64,000 bases of DNA, taken from positions 10,121,954 through 10,185,953 of the forward strand of contig OW804099.1 in the NCBI GenBank assembly GCA_942159475.1. The letters are read 5' to 3'. The DNA comes from Sthenelais limicola (lineage: Eukaryota; Annelida; Polychaeta; Phyllodocida; Sigalionidae). The notes under the pieces are model-generated. The model searched no databases and was not told where the DNA came from. It saw only the letters and a program-made list of their open reading frames with translations. The translations under genes and the position numbers were made by a program. This document shows, one piece after another, positions 47,081 to 61,704 of the stretch. How positions within the stretch are numbered: the first letter of the stretch is position 1; each line of letters begins with the position of its first letter.

Positions 47081-47388
47081 TACTCCTCGGTGAAGTGTGT
47101 ATCACATAGGATTTGTATGTAGAGGCGTGTGGTACATACCGTGTGGTAAATTGTTTTGTACCACATGGGCGGGGCCTAATGATAAATGCAAAATAAACTC
47201 ATTTGATTGGCTCCCTTCCATACAGGAAAATGTGTTGTCAATGACTCTTAATAGCGTTACTAACGTCACCGGAATCAGTGAGAGAAGAATGGCAGACACT
47301 TTGTAAGGAAATAAAGGACTTTTGTGTTAATTTATAATTAATTTATTACCACTGTGGAGTAAAAATAGTACCACATCTCGTAGCTCGT

Positions 47389-47503
47389 ATGGGGTCAAGG
47401 ATCACATGGACCCTCAATGATTCTTTTCAATATAACACACTCGCCTCGGCTTGTGTGCCATGTGAAAAGAATCATCTCTGGTCCATGCGATCCTTCACCC
47501 CAT
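47389..47503. mobile_element. Hairpin MITE-like inverted repeat, copy R
   Basis: Arms at 47389-47429 and 47463-47503 with a shorter loop. A 4-base block (CTCA here, AGAG in copy L) spoils the pairing that is perfect in copy L. Confidence 0.65.
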
Positions 47504-47764
47504 ACCAGCTACTCGTGCGGTCCTATCATAGTACTGCATTGTACACTGAGTAAAATAAATTCCATGTTGGGAGGTGAGATGGGTGGTGGTTGTGTGGTGG
47601 TGGTGATGATTTGGGACATCTGGTGAGGAGAAGGGGAATTCCTCCTCTACCAATGTCTTTATGATATGTAGTGTTGCTTCTCTACACCAGGGTCTAATCT
47701 TCACACCGTCTCCTTTAACCAAGTCCATGTCCTTGCTCATCATAACTTCATCCCAGAACAGAAC
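47495..47764 (-). other. Intact candidate exon/open frame and empty Ngaro site
   Basis: The frame runs from an acceptor-like CAATTTAG (exon edge 47764) for about 89 codons to a stop at 47495. It contains the target point (47662/47663) that Ngaro occupies in copy L, between ATC and ATA codons. The first half (DEVMMSKDMDLVKGDGVKI) looks protein-like. The second half runs into the hairpin arm and a His/Thr run, so any real exon would end before it, for example at TTG|GTAGAG or CTG|GTGTAG. Function unknown. Confidence 0.25.
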
Positions 47765-47884
47765 CTAAATTGATTTGTCTCTCAGCAATTTAACACAAAA
47801 CGCCAGGTGGTATTTGGTATTATTACTGTATCTATCTATCAATATGTAGAATAATATTGTTTTTTCTGAGGAGAATTCTTTGTA

Positions 47885-48076
47885 CCGTATTTCCTTGAAT
47901 TACCGCCTCCCAGTGCTTATTAACTTAAGAAATGTATACCCGGCGTTAATTCAAGACCCGGCGGTAATTCAAATACAGAACTTAATGCATTTCCACTGAA
48001 AAAGCATACTCAACTTTAGCGCTAATTCAAGACCCAGTGTTTATTCAAGGCCAGGTGGTATTTCAAGGAAATACGG
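47885..48076. mobile_element. TA-flanked MITE, copy R
   Basis: Same element as 17492-17681, 2 bp longer, with several substitutions clustered in it (CCCGGCG against CCCAGCG, TTTAGCGC against CCTAGCAC). Divergence is higher here than in the sequence to its right. Confidence 0.75.
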
Positions 48077-50009
48077 TAATTCAAGGCACATTGTTTCTCT
48101 CATATATGGTAATTGAAAACTCATAAGTGGTACATGTATCAGAAGCTAAGGGGCCGGAAAACCTCCCATCTGCAGGAGAATACCCCCCTCTCATATAAGG
48201 CTACTTGTTAGCAATAAAAGTTTCCAATATCAATATCAATATAAAAAAACTGGGAAGATTATTTCCACAGACTGTTGTGGCTGGATAAGAATCTTTACAC
48301 ACACTGGATAAATGGTTGCGGCTTCTATTTTAATGTATTTTCTATAATTACAGTTCATCCTTCAGCCTGAAGAAAAAGCTACAATTGAGAGTAGATTCAG
48401 ACAGTTATTCTTATATAGACTGTGGGATTATGTAACTAGTGTGATATCAAGCTTCATTCACATAATATTTTGATGATTTTCAGATAATTTGGGAATGAAT
48501 AGAGCACAAAGAATTGTTTTGTTTTATAAACAAAGAATGTTAGCTGTTCAGTAATATTGAACTACTCTACCTAAGACCAGAAATGAAAGACAAGTATTGA
48601 CCATGACAATTGATGAACAGATTTTATTGAATACTCTCCCATACAAGATTCACATGTGGTTTACTTTCAGTTTCTGCAGATCAGAATTGAGCAAGAGTTG
48701 CAAAGAAAAGCATTGTTGAACTGAAACTGTGTTGTATGAATTGTGGACAAGAGATTTAAATGAATAAATACTGATTTCATGGCATTGTTTAAAATGATAT
48801 ACATACACGTGTGGCACTCCTAGTGATGGAGCATGTTGCTAGTAAAATACATTCATATAGTCGCTAGTGCAATAGCAAGTGAACCAATCTGAACTACCAA
48901 AACCTGTTTAAGAAGGATTATCAAAAAGATGAAGAAGTAATTTGTAGTTTGAGAAGCATGTCTATAAATTATCACTACAATTGTTGCAGCAGTTTGACTT
49001 AATGTACCTGCTTTCACTATGATATTGGAAGCACATATGGATAAGTCACTTATGAAACTCAATTTGAAGAATTGGTTGAACTTATTAGTAAATTGACCTC
49101 CATCAAGATCGATTACAAACCATACTGTGCCATTAGGTATTTATTACATACTAATTTATGTAGTTATTTGTTATTTACTCAATCAGTAGCTTTTTTCTTG
49201 CTGAATTATTGGAACAATTTCTAAAACTTTCAAACCTGTAAGCCAGTGCTATGTGGCACCCACTAAGAGTGTGACGTCATTAAACAACATTATTTGGGTC
49301 TAATGCATCCTTGACATCCTGTTGGTAAGCATCATCGAAATTATCAGAACCTAAAATTAGTGCTTACAGTGCATGAACACATTTTTCCTTAATAGAATAT
49401 CAACTCATGAAGAAATCTCACAAGCCAATGGTGAGACTGAAAGCTTTCCTGAGTGAAGATTGTAGAATAAGATACAGGTCTACCAGGGGGTATACATATC
49501 CCCGCCCCCCTCTGCACCCACCCACCCAACTCCCCCACCCAGTTCTCCTCCAGTATGTTGCCATGGTAAGCTTCCTTGTGTGGGTCTGTGAGGAAGCAAA
49601 TAAACAATAATTAATACACTAGGTTTATTGCTAGCTTTAAATTAACTTCCTATAAAGTTCACTTTCATATCATGTCAGACAAGTAAAGTTATCTTAAATG
49701 ATGACCGCCATTACAATTGAAGGAAAATCTCCCAAGATAAAATAATGTTATTTTTTTGTGAAACATTTTTATCAAATGTGTATAATCTATTTATATCATT
49801 AGTACTACAAGTATTGTGTAGTTCACATCCACACCTGGTGGCAATAGTATGGGGAAAATGGCCCAAATAATAGTGCATAAATGCACTACTTGCCCTGATA
49901 GGGTTATATAGTTACTTCTACAACTTAAGTACAAGTGTTGTGTAGTTTACTTCCACTCCTGACTTACCACAGTTAACTGCGTCCCTGCACACTAGAGGGC
50001 AGCACCAGC
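48077..50009. other. Anonymous noncoding DNA, copy R
   Basis: Counterpart of 17682-19614. The last differences from copy L that I could see are at about 48357 and 48601. Confidence 0.5.
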
Positions 50010-50099
50010 TCAGTTGTCAGTGCGCACTTGGTTGAAGTCCTTCTCCTCCACTGACCACGAGGTGGCGTTCTGGTCAGTGGTGTCCTGGTAACTCCGCTC
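50010..50099 (-). CDS. Candidate alternative last exon, gene 3
   Basis: Identical to 19615-19704: acceptor TTTGTGTGCACAG, 29 codons, TGA. It lies about 9.9 kb downstream of gene 3 exon 6, in the phase that the internal donor there would need. Confidence 0.35.
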   Translation of the reverse strand, partial: ERSYQDTTDQNATSWSVEEKDFNQVRTDN

Positions 50100-52274
50100 C
50101 TGTGCACACAAACAGACACAGTTTAAATATCATAGACTGAATAACAAATGTTCTAGGGGTGACAGGGCTGTCAAATTGGTGTGTATTTATTTAAGTTAGT
50201 CTCTATATTTATTTATTCATTTATTGATTTATTTGGTCATATATTTATTTATTCGGTCCCATATTTACTTGTTTGGTCCCCGTATTTATCCATTCTGTCC
50301 CTGTAAGAATAAAGTAGGTAACACTTGGTCACCTATATTATTTTGTCCATATATATTTATTCCATCCATGCATTTATTTATTCTGTGTATATACAAACAA
50401 AATCATGTTTAACCTTGAACAGAATAAATAAAAGCTAGGAAGGAAAAATAAATAGAGAGACAAAATAAGTACAGACACGGGATGAATACAGGGACAAAAT
50501 AATGATACAAAATCTAAATACAAGAAATCTGAATCTTAATTCAGTCTCAACCTGAAAACGATATTATCTCCCAAAACAGAAGAGTTGTAGAAATCCTGTC
50601 TACATGGTACAAGCTTTATGGAACAGACTGGCCCCAGGACAGCAGGATTGAAGTGTTTAAAACAATTCTAAATGTTTTTGAGGCACAAATATAGGCCTAC
50701 ACCTGAGTAAACAGGTGTAATTATATAGAGAGTTCACTAACATAAAACATGTACTGATGGTAGGCCTAAAGAATAAATAGGCCTACCATAATGTTAAACC
50801 GGTTGCAATGTAGGCTATAACAAATGTTTATGCCTGTAAAGTTTAACATGTATCTATAGGTTTAAATATATATTGGCTATGATGAGAACCATATATATAG
50901 CAGCTAAAGATTCAATACAACGTTGTGACGTCAGCGAAGGACGAGCGGCCGGCGGCCGTCCATGGCTGCTCGGTACGGACAGAAGTTTTCCCTTGCCTTA
51001 TTCCTCACCGACATTGATGAAATGTCAGATCCACAAGGAGGGAAATGTTCTCTTGGAAAGGTTAATTGTGTTGTATTGTCAGGGTAAAGTGGTCTTCCAT
51101 CTTATTGTGTGCCCATCGACGCACTCAAAGTTTCCATTCTACGGCCATAGGCTATGACTTGTCGCCGAGAGATACTTGCCTCAGTTTTCGCCGATCACTG
51201 ACACAGAAGTAGCTATGCTTTAACATCTCCCTTATTTTCCTAACTGCATGGATAAAACTTACCTACTTGCTAGTGAGTCCGTTGCATGAGGTATCGCTAA
51301 ATAAATATTCCGTTTCGCTAAGCTACCGTTAACATGTCACTGTTGCACCTGTCGCCTCCGCTCTGTTAGGGGAGATTATTTAGCGGAGCACCTTTGGGGT
51401 ATTCCACTAAATATTATGGGATCGAGTGGCTAAAAAAAGCTGGCTAACCCTTACGCAGTTAAGATGTAAATATCTTCAGATTTTCAGCGATGACCCGTTA
51501 TTTTTCTTTTGCTTTCCTGATGTATACATATTCTACGAGCTGTAAGCATTATTAATCTTGGAATACGCATCGGAAATATGGTAACTTCGCCGTAACGTTT
51601 GCCGTTTTAGATCAATTGAATTAAAAGGAACCAGTCGTAATAGAATTACAGAATTTACATGACTTGTAGATTCAACTCTCCCCCTTCAGAATCTAAAATC
51701 ATTTCATGAAAGTAGTCAGTAGAAGTTGAGTAATCATTGAAGATGATGAGGGAACATTTTCTCACAGAAAACAACTACCGGGCATGTTAAGAAAATCTTT
51801 TCACCAATGACCTCCATGCTCTTGTGTTGCCATGACAGCGATCCAGACTCTCACTGGTGGCACTGTTGACAGCCTGTCACACTGTGAGTGTACAGAGTTG
51901 GCTATTTTTTAAGCTACAGTTATATAGTATCAGCAAGGATCGTTGAAATTAATTTATAAGTTCACCAGTCTCTTCCATGGTATATCATAAACCTAGTACA
52001 GGGAAATTGTATTTAAAAACACTTTAAATGATCGTTGGCCTTGCCGCCAGTTATGATCCTAAGATACTGTTGTTAAGGGGGCACGTGCACAGCCTAATTA
52101 TGTCGCCACATAGCGCCAATTTCCGTCCGTCTATTAACGAAACGATGCAACGATGCAACAGCGGCAGTTCTCATGCAACACTGGGAACGTCATTCTGCTG
52201 TCGCTCCGCTAATATAATTTTAACAGGCGATATCAACAAACCTAGTGCAACAGACCTCAGTACAACTATAAATG
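50100..52274. other. Noncoding DNA with GC-rich CRE patch and hairpin, copy R
   Basis: The 12-bp inverted repeat ATGGTAGGCCTA is at 50757-50789 and the TGACGTCA site at 50926-50933. Otherwise nothing recognised. Confidence 0.45.
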
Positions 52275-52708
52275 TAGATATGGGAATAACTTACTTGGTA
52301 GTGAGACATATACAGTAGGCTACAGCTAAACATGTTAATGATATGGTAATAACTTACTTGCTAGTGAGACATATACAGTACAGCTAAACATGTTAATGAT
52401 ATAGTAATAACTTACTTGCTAGTGAGACATATACAGTACAGCTAAACATGTGGTAATAACTTACTTGCTAGTGAGACATATACAGTACAGCTAAACATGT
52501 TAATGATATGGTAATAACTTACTTGGTAGTGAGACATATACAGTACAGCTAAACATGTTAATGATATGGTAATAACTTACTTGGTAGTGAGACATATACA
52601 GTACAGCTAAACATGTTAATGATATGGTAATAACTTACTTGCTAGTGAGACATATACAGTACAGCTAAACATGTTAATGATATGGTAATAACTTACTTGC
52701 TAGTGAGA
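52275..52708. repeat. 58-bp minisatellite, copy R
   Basis: About eight units, one fewer 49-bp unit than copy L. This is the only difference I noticed between the units right of 18.3 kb. Confidence 0.9.
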
Positions 52709-55386
52709 GTCCTTATCTCATGGAGGTGTCTACAGCAGGGTTTGGCTGGAGCCGTATATTATGGGGCACTTATGTATAACAATGGTGGAGACACCAGTAC
52801 ATGGCACCTTCCTCAGGCTTATATGTAGCCTGGTGTGTGATCATGGACATGTCAGAGTTAATTTGGGCTTCAATTAACAAAACTTGATTATAAACTATTG
52901 TGCACCAATGTGTTGTAGCCCAGTCGCGGGGGCTCAGTGTAGGGAAGTTATTGCCAGAAATCATAAACACGAGGAAGACACATTTGTCATTAATTTAGAA
53001 TTGATTAAGGCCTCATATAGTATAGAATAGTAAGTAGTAACTCCACTGTTCAGTCTTAATAATAAACAAGAGGGATAAGCTTAGGACTAACCCATGAACT
53101 ACAAGGATATGATATGCAAATTGCACCTATTGTTTTCAAATCATCCACAATCTAATAGCACCTGCTGGGCCACTGTTTGGGGGCAGGAACTTAATGACAA
53201 GCAGGACAAGTTGAGATTAATGTTTTATTTTTGCACAAGTTTCTCATGGTTGATCTAGACTACAGGCTTCACCTTGGCTGCTGCTGCTGTGATACATACA
53301 GCGGGGAAGCAATCAAACTAGCAGAGTCCCCCAGATGTATTGTTTATTGATTATCAAAGGTTCATGTTGTTGGGCAGAGCCTCCTACTTGTTGTTATGTA
53401 GAGACATTGCAGCATAAGACACAAATATATTTGTCATACTTTATATAGTAAAGAAGTTCTTGACCACAAGTTTATTCTGAATGCCAAAACCTAGGTAGTA
53501 CATGTGCATGCTATCTGAGGTGTACCATTAGGAGCGGGTATAGTAGGGGTATTCATTAATGCATCAAATTACCTACATTATCAGCAAGTTTGGAATATTG
53601 GGGTGCGGGGGGGGGGTGGGGGGTGGTGCGGTAACTTTTGCAAAATAATTTTGAATCAATTAATAAAGGGCATAAATTACATATAGAATGGTACTCGGTG
53701 TTGTAACAATTCTTCTGGAATCTCAGAGGGCATTCTATTTGGCTAGAGCGCATTTCGTTCTCACAAAACCGACATTGTTCACTACTGAAGTAATAGTAAG
53801 TTAGCTGGAGAAATAAAATGTTTGGTAAATGTTAACTGTCTGTATTTACTGAGACTAGTGACTGTTGATGTGAAGAATGACATAATACTGGGTTTGTTAC
53901 AAGAGCTGTTATTTATTGTATCACTACTGCGACTATTCCCTGCTGCTGCGGAGGCAACCAAACACTACCAGGTCACATGACCTGTATTGTCAGCCAATAA
54001 GTACAACGCCGGGGCTATAAATAGACCTGACCTTAACCTGACCCGGAAGTAGAAGGTTTGATCCTGGGACCACCACTACACCATGTTGGACTGACCCTGT
54101 GTATGCCCTGCCTCACTGTACACATACAATATGGCTACACTGTCCTACTACCCATGCAGACCGTACACATGATGCAACATCTAGTACAAATGTATAGTTG
54201 TGGACCCAGAACATTTCCCTCCTTCACCTGGAGAGGCCTGAGACAAAGCCAGTAACAATGTTTCCACCTAAACACAACATGGCGCACCTAATGTACACAG
54301 TTTCCTGCATTCTCAGCTACTGATTAACAATCTATTTTTTTACTTTTTGTTCCTTTCTAGCATTCTGAAAATCCTGACAAATCTTTTAGTAGCTGACCAC
54401 AAAAATGTTGATATTTGTGCATCTGCGGAGCAATGCACATAACATGAACTGCTTTACTGGGGTTATTTACTAGTGTTTGGATCTACTGCAGACTGCAGTA
54501 GCCCTGGTATAAACAGGGTTTAGATATGTTGAGCTGAGAATGCAGTCAATCAAGGTATAAAGTTGTGGAGCACCAAGAGCCACCAGCAGTGAGCTGGGTG
54601 TCAATATAGCCTCATGTAACCAGCTCATGGTGCCCCCTGGTGGCTGGGGGTGAGGTGCCAGCCTCTAATGGCCGCCGCCATGTCTCCTGGTGTAGAGCCA
54701 GCTCCTCACCCCAACAACAACACATTCCTCTACGCCCCTCAATGCAGCATAGTTGCCTTTACATTGGTACTGTGCACCAGTTGTCTGCACACAACCACTC
54801 TCTGCTATGGTCTAAGGAGCTCACCCGGCCATGCACCTATAGAGAATCAGGGTTTTGTCATCCAGAACAAGCAAATAATGAGTCTAAGGTTGCGGGATCT
54901 ATAACATACAAGAATAGTTCAGTGCAATAATGTAGGTGACAATAGCAGAGATCTCCTTCACCTTGGATAGTCCTTCATTCAGTGTCAGGGGAGGCGTGCT
55001 TACAAATGCCCTATACATGTATATATAATATATACCCACATATACCTGTATATACATACATGCATATATCTTTATATACATACGTACATATACCTGTATA
55101 TTCATACATGTATACACATGTATACCTATGTATAAAGGGCTGCTACAACTACTGCTGCTGCGGGGGACTATATAACAGTGAATGTCTAACACACGACCGC
55201 CGGTGCTGCTGCTGCTGCAGGGGCGGTACTATACACAGATGATACAATAGTTAGATATATTAGAGTACACCGCTATCTCTCACCTCATACACAGTAAGAA
55301 CCTTATGGAATTCTCTTGGTCCATGTTTACACATATTGTATATATTCATGTCTCCTCCTCACCTTGCCATGGTTACCCAGCTGCAG
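52709..55386. other. Anonymous noncoding DNA, copy R
   Basis: Same as 22361-25040; no exon recognised. Confidence 0.5.
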
Positions 55387-55734
55387 CCCTCAGGCAATAC
55401 TACTTGTGGAGTTTGATGCAGTAAGTAATGACATGTTCACACCAAGTAGCAGAGACTGGGGGGCGGCCGCTACTGCAGCCCTCAGGCAATACTACTTGTG
55501 GAGTTTGATGCAGTAAGCAATGACATGTTCACACCAAGTAGCAGAGACTGGGGGGCGGCCGCTACTGCAGCCCTCAGGCAATACTACTTGTGGAGTTTGA
55601 TGCAGTAAGCAATGACATGTTCACACCAAGTAGCAGAGACTGGGGGGCGGCCGCTACTGCAGCCCTCAGGCAATACTACTTGTGGAGTTTGATGCAGTAA
55701 GCAATGACATGTTCACACCAAGTAGCAGAGACTG
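55387..55734. repeat. 92-bp tandem repeat, four units, copy R
   Basis: Same as 25041-25388, with three NotI sites. Confidence 0.95.
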
Positions 55735-58700
55735 CTGCTGGGTGGCCAACACTTGTACACCTGCCAATAGTGACCACTGCCCAGTACAGAGCCTGAATAC
55801 AGGGCAGCAAGTGCCATCAACACTTGTGGGGGCCATACAGTTCACACTTAAGGGCCTGATCCACTAACGCAAACACACACCGTGCAGCAGCCATTATTTG
55901 CTAGAGAACATCACAGAAACCCTTCACACGGAGATATTGTATTTCAAGATAAAGACAAGATCAGAGAAAACAACTAGAATAAATTCCTCCCGCAGAGGGA
56001 GGGACGCCTCGAGTGTGACATCAGTGTCAGTGGATCAACCCTTTATACAGTAACCATGGTGATGAGGTAGGGATTGCCACCTGGTGGTGCCTGTTAGAAG
56101 TAATCACAAAAATAAATTCCTGCTTCTACTCTGATTCCCCCGTGCACTGATGTTACACATGGGTGAGAGTGGGTTACACCGGGTCTCCGCACACCAACAC
56201 TTTGATGGTTTCAAGGCTGCTACTCTCTAGCCAGGAGCATTACTAAGTTGAATTATTCTATCTATCAGAATGTGTGAAAAGAGAATTTAGTCTCAACAGC
56301 TACCGCAGCCACTTACAGTGGCTCAGAATATTGTCTACCATGGTTCTAGCATGCAGGAAATGTCCAGCCATAATTGTTAAATGTTGAAGGTGATAAGTTG
56401 CACGGAGACCTGCTGTATGCCACACCCTCCTCCACTGGGGGCTTGGGGGAAGCACCAACCTTTACTCTAACTGTAACATTGTATTAGTATTTATTAACTG
56501 CTGAATCTGCTGCTGGAATAGACTGAATGTATAGTTGCCAGATCCAACATTCCATAGAAGCGGGTTTCACCACATAAGCATAACATTAGTAATAATAACA
56601 ATAATCCAAGACTGTCCAGCGTGTGCCTGCTGCAGCACGCTGCAATCATAACATTATTTCACTTTGGTACAAGCCAGCTTCACAGTGTACAGTCCACACA
56701 CCGCTACTGACAAGTGCCACCCATGTATACAATAACATACTATTATTATTATTATTATTCAGTTGCCAAGGTAACACTGGAATGTACATGTTGCTAAAAG
56801 TGGTCCCCCTCCCCCCAGTGCTGTGGGCAGGAGGGAGGGAGGGATGAAGGGACTACGCTATGTCCCATGCTGGTGTGATACATGACTAAGTGTAAGCTCT
56901 ACGGGCTAAAACACTACCTACTACCACATACACAGTAGTGAGTAATACATTGTGAGATGACCATTGTCCAGTAGAGTGGTCAGTACACCCTTATATAGCT
57001 GGTTTAGTGACCATAGGAGCAAGAGGAGGAGAGACGGGGAGCACAGTGAGAATGAGAGAGACGGGAGAGCAGAGAGACAGACAGTCAGACAGAGAAAGAA
57101 GGAGAAACCAGAGAGAGAGAGAGAGAGAGAATGGAGACATTGCAACACTGCCCTCCACACCTGGCACCCCCTGGTGCCCCTGGTTACTGTAGCCAAGGTG
57201 AGCAGTCCACACTGGAGTAGGTACACATCGTCACGGTACATAAAGTGTGCTTGTATTCATTAACTACCTTAGCCTTGCTGTACCACCAATAATCCACCAT
57301 ATAGACCAGCAGCAGCTCTAGCTTCTACTACTGTAAGATGATGCAGCATCACATTAATAACATTCACACAAATAGAGTTCCAGTGTTGACTCAATGTACA
57401 GCACTAACTACTACACTACATGTTGTCCCCACATGTATTATTATTTCAACAGTCTAAATGAGTTGCTACCTTCCTACAACAAGAGAGAGTGAATGAGCTT
57501 CTACAACAGCACTTGCTCCTCCTCCTCCTCCTCCACAGATGGATATGTACACAAAGCATGATGGTGCATGTTGCTCATGTATGCATGCCTTCTACACATG
57601 GCAGGTACACACGCACATACACATGTAGTACCATCAGTAGATATATCAAGGCTGCTGCACATAGATAACGCTTCTTGCAGGATTGGCACAGATGGCAACC
57701 TTTAGCAACGCCCTGTAAGACTGGTGCACGCACACGTACCTCAGGTAAAGAGTTAAATAGTATTGATGGCTTTGCATGAACGTCCATGCACCGTATGGAG
57801 TAATAGTAGTGGCAGTAGTACAAGTCTGTCAGGATGAAGAGAGGTTGAGCACGTATACGGCGGCCACGTAAGGGCTCCCATGATGAGTGAATGCACACAC
57901 AGTGATACACCAAGCATGAGCGATATAGACAATGCCTTAGACACAACATGTATGAAACACATTGTGTTAAGTCTCATGCATGTATACGTGCACGTAAGGA
58001 TCCTCCGTAGTGTGAAGGGAAACATAAGCTGCTCAGGGCGTGCCACGGCCCACCTCTGCACACTACACGTAACACGTTAGAGAGCGTAAGGTAGGAACAT
58101 GAGAACGTAGAAGTGTAAATAGTGAGGTTTAACAAGACATGGTCGACCACTGTGTAGTGGACATAACTACCCACTCATACGTCTGCACTAGCAGAGGGAG
58201 CTGCAGCTGGAGCCAAGTCTTTACTTTTAGTCCTAAAATCTACATAAAAAGCTTCAGTTTTGCAATAGAAATTCCAAAGTTTTTACCAATTCTACAGCTG
58301 ATTGTTTCTTGTTTTGTACAAATACAGCAGGCAGCGGCTGCAACTCCCCCATTGTGCTGGCAGCTTCACAACTCTACATTATGATTGGTCCAGGGAGCAG
58401 GTGCATGCTGGGTGAGCAGGTCACCAGTGGTAACCATGGTGATGTCTGCTGCCAGTAGCCTGCCCCCCTCCCACACTAACCGGCGTTACATATAGATATT
58501 TATGTATAATGATGATATATGGTAAATATAACGACACAACGTTTGATATGGTCTAGCTGTTCAGTAAGTGCTCTACACATGACACAGACATATTTATACC
58601 GTTACCATAGTAACCCTACATCTTCCTCCAATACCCTCTGCGCTGCAATATGTGGCCCCGCGCCTGCCCACCCACCCTCGTACAATGTTCCTCTCCTTAT

Positions 58701-59918
58701 AACAGCTCCGCCACACAATTGTTAATTAAGATCAGGGAAGCTAAATACAGTGCACGAGGCTAATTCTTGCCTCTACCAGACGCCATGAGAGCCAGGCAGC
58801 CATTACCTGACAGATTCCTAACACAAAATGTCGTCTGCTACCATGGCAGACACTTGCTGCATCCTGACTGCGGCCCTCACGTCCATCTGTCAACATTCTA
58901 GTCACATCAGAAAACTTGCCATTTTCATTTGTTCATAACATTTTGAAAGAGAAATTGACGGGGCACAATTGCACCGCTACAAGCTGTAACTAACATGCAG
59001 GCGACCACTCATAAATACAACAAAAGCTCAAGTTTTGATATTAAACGACCCAAAGTGACGTCATCATCATCATCATCATTATACCTGAAGGTGGCTTGAT
59101 TATAAGAACTGTAACAACACTAGTGACGACGACCGACGCCAGGGTCTGCTCAACTACTGTAGTATATAATTACACTGGGACTACAACCTGAGGCTGAGGC
59201 CTCCTAAACAATGCTTATAAATAACCCTAACCCTTTATTGCTATGTGATTATTAATTCTACCACAAATATATCACAAACATCCTCCTCCGCTACTAGTTT
59301 CAGTTGATCTTCTCATTGGTCCATTTGTAGGTCGCTTTGCATATCTTATCTCTTGAATACAGAGGAGGGAGGGGTGACGGCTCTTGTAGTAGCTTACATG
59401 TCCACCCTAGCTCGAGGTTATCATTAGTAGTAGTAGTTACTGAGGTATGTGCATAATAGTCTCACAAGGTTTGGGAAGGTTTGCGATAGAGAGGGTTTGG
59501 GTTGAATGTTGGCTTATAATATGCTTCTATAATATGTAAAGCTTTATCAACTAGAAAAGAGAGGCAAAGATCAGAAGTTGGTGGACTATCGTAGGTATTT
59601 TAGGATTCATCAATCTGAACTTGTAGAAAAAATTATAACTTTCCTTGAATCCTTGCTGGGCTTCTTGCCAAACAGGGAATCAATAATCTTGTTATTACTT
59701 CAGGTTTTGATGTAGTATGAATATATCTCTACACTCAGGTAATCTTGTACTCATAGATATCTCGTCAAAATCTATAGGCGTGTTGCCGGAGGGAAGGTTA
59801 GTATTTATACTTTGATATAATAATGGAATTACTACACAACTTTTCAGACCAAAACATGGTGATAAAGCATCAATTTAAAAGTACATTTGTGCAATCATTT
59901 GATTCAAATTTATTTTCT
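55735..59918. other. Anonymous noncoding DNA downstream of gene 3 exon 6
   Basis: Same as 25389-29572, with TGACGTCA at 59056-59063. No supported exon. Confidence 0.5.
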
Positions 59919-59924
59919 TGGCTG
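59919..59924 (-). terminator. Poly(A) signal AATAAA of gene 3
   Basis: Same position relative to the stop codon as in gene 2. Confidence 0.6.
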
Positions 59925-60002
59925 TTCTGTCTCCAGCTAGGGTGTGTGAGCTCTTACAGGCTAGAGGGTGGGTGGGACTGCCCCTGCTGGTGAAGCTGCT
60001 GC

Positions 60003-60155
60003 TTAAACTCGCTGTGGTTGGTGTGGTTGTTCAGGTGGGGGCATGGTGGTGGTGATGGGAGGAGGAGCTGACTGCTGCACCTTGTGCCACTTGGTCTCCT
60101 TGAACAGGAACCACAGGTTGGCGCCCCACACAGCCATGTTCAGGAAACCAAAAAT
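60003..60155 (-). CDS. Synaptophysin-family protein, gene 3, exon 6 (last)
   Basis: Identical to 29657-29809: helix 4, FKET, Pro/Gln-rich tail and TAA. Identity at every base read means genes 2 and 3 make the same C-terminal half. Confidence 0.93.
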   Translation of the reverse strand: MFGFLNMAVWGANLWFLFKETKWHKVQQSAPPPITTTMPPPEQPHQPQRV

Positions 60156-61704
60156 CTGAAACACAAAAATAACTTGTAGTCACTTGTCGGCTACAATCTG
60201 GACTTAAGTCTATACAAAGTGGAACATAAGCCTTATATTACAGTATAAGTATTTTATTGTGGTGAAATTTGAGCAGGAAGAAATGGCCCATTGATAACAT
60301 GCATCTGTCATACGGATAACGGTATAGAAATATTGGCCTGATCTATTGAAACCAACTGGTTAATCTGGAATGTAAACCTCGTTGTTTTATCTTTGCGGAA
60401 AGATCCTATGTATTTTAGACGGCCAAAAATATAACAAAAAAATGTTATTTTCCTACATTGTTGTACTATATTATATTGGAGAGTATTTTAGTTGTTTTAA
60501 ACGTAATTGTATAATATTATAATTTTGAAATTTTGCATTATTTGGTCTTTTCGATGACTTGAAACGTACCGCTTATGCGGAATTGTTTGTCGAAATAAAA
60601 ATATGTTTTAAAAAAAAAAAAAAAGCATTGTGGGTTCTGTACATGTTGAATAAAGAGATGAACTGTGATGTAAGCACGTCTGTGATTGGTCTATATGACC
60701 ATTTTGTCTATTATTTCCAAGTCAAAGTATAAAGAAAGAACTGTATTTGAGGTTAAGAACTACTTGTGTGATTCAATGGCTCTTGTTTAGACTTTATTGT
60801 GCATCCAAGGCGCGACCTGTGGCCGCTTGTTGGCTAGAAAATAAACTGTAAACTCAAGGCATTGAATCACACTTGAAGTTCTAACCTCTCGTTAAGTTCT
60901 ATCTAATTAGTAAAGGTTTCTATATTGAATAAAGAAGTTTTGCATTGGATGAAGAGGTTTTGCATTAAATAAAGAGGTTTTGCATTGAATAATTGTAAAT
61001 CACTCCCACTGCCTGTAGTCAAGGATACACTGGAATATCTGGAACTATTTTCAAATGTATGGGTTCTATTTGTATGACACCCTGAGATATGAATAAAAAT
61101 ATTTTGAATATGATTGATTGGGTTTTGATTTTTTCCCCCAAAACGGGGTTTTATTCAATAATATAAAATACAATACTTTCATTTTTGCTTTGAATAAGGA
61201 TGTTTTTCAAGCTGATCTCAGCATATTTCAAGGCTATCAAGTCCATATATCTGAACAATATTTAATAAGATTTTAGACTTTGTATGCTTGACTACAGAGC
61301 ATGTGAAGCATCTGGAGCAATATTTGAGGCTCAATATGGCCGTGTGTGGACCATTGCAGTGGTACTTGTACATGTACATGTGTGTTTAAATAGGAAAATA
61401 ATTTTGTTTAACATCGGGGTTAGTTGAAATTATTTAGACGGTCATGATTAAGACAGAGTGCTGGGGTGATTCTTTTTTTTTCTTTTATCTTCTTCTGGGG
61501 TGATTCTTAATTTAATTCTTGATTTTAATTTCTGTATGCTTTGAATTACCATTGATTTGTACTTTATATGATATGTTTTCGAAGTTGTTTAAACATCAGA
61601 TTCTGTTAAAAATATTTGTCTTTTTTGTCAGCACTGACTGAGAACATAGTACTTGATGTATAATGTAGTAGCTGAATAAAATATTAAACTACAAAAATAC
61701 TTAC
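60156..61704. other. Intron between exons 6 and 5, gene 3
   Basis: Same as 29810-31358, including the AATAAA and A-run. No exon. Confidence 0.6.

Noticed and set aside
46114..47122. QCSTQ/LHCCV-repeat frames on both strands, also 10577-11030
   Set aside because: A 15-bp minisatellite open in several frames; no coding evidence.
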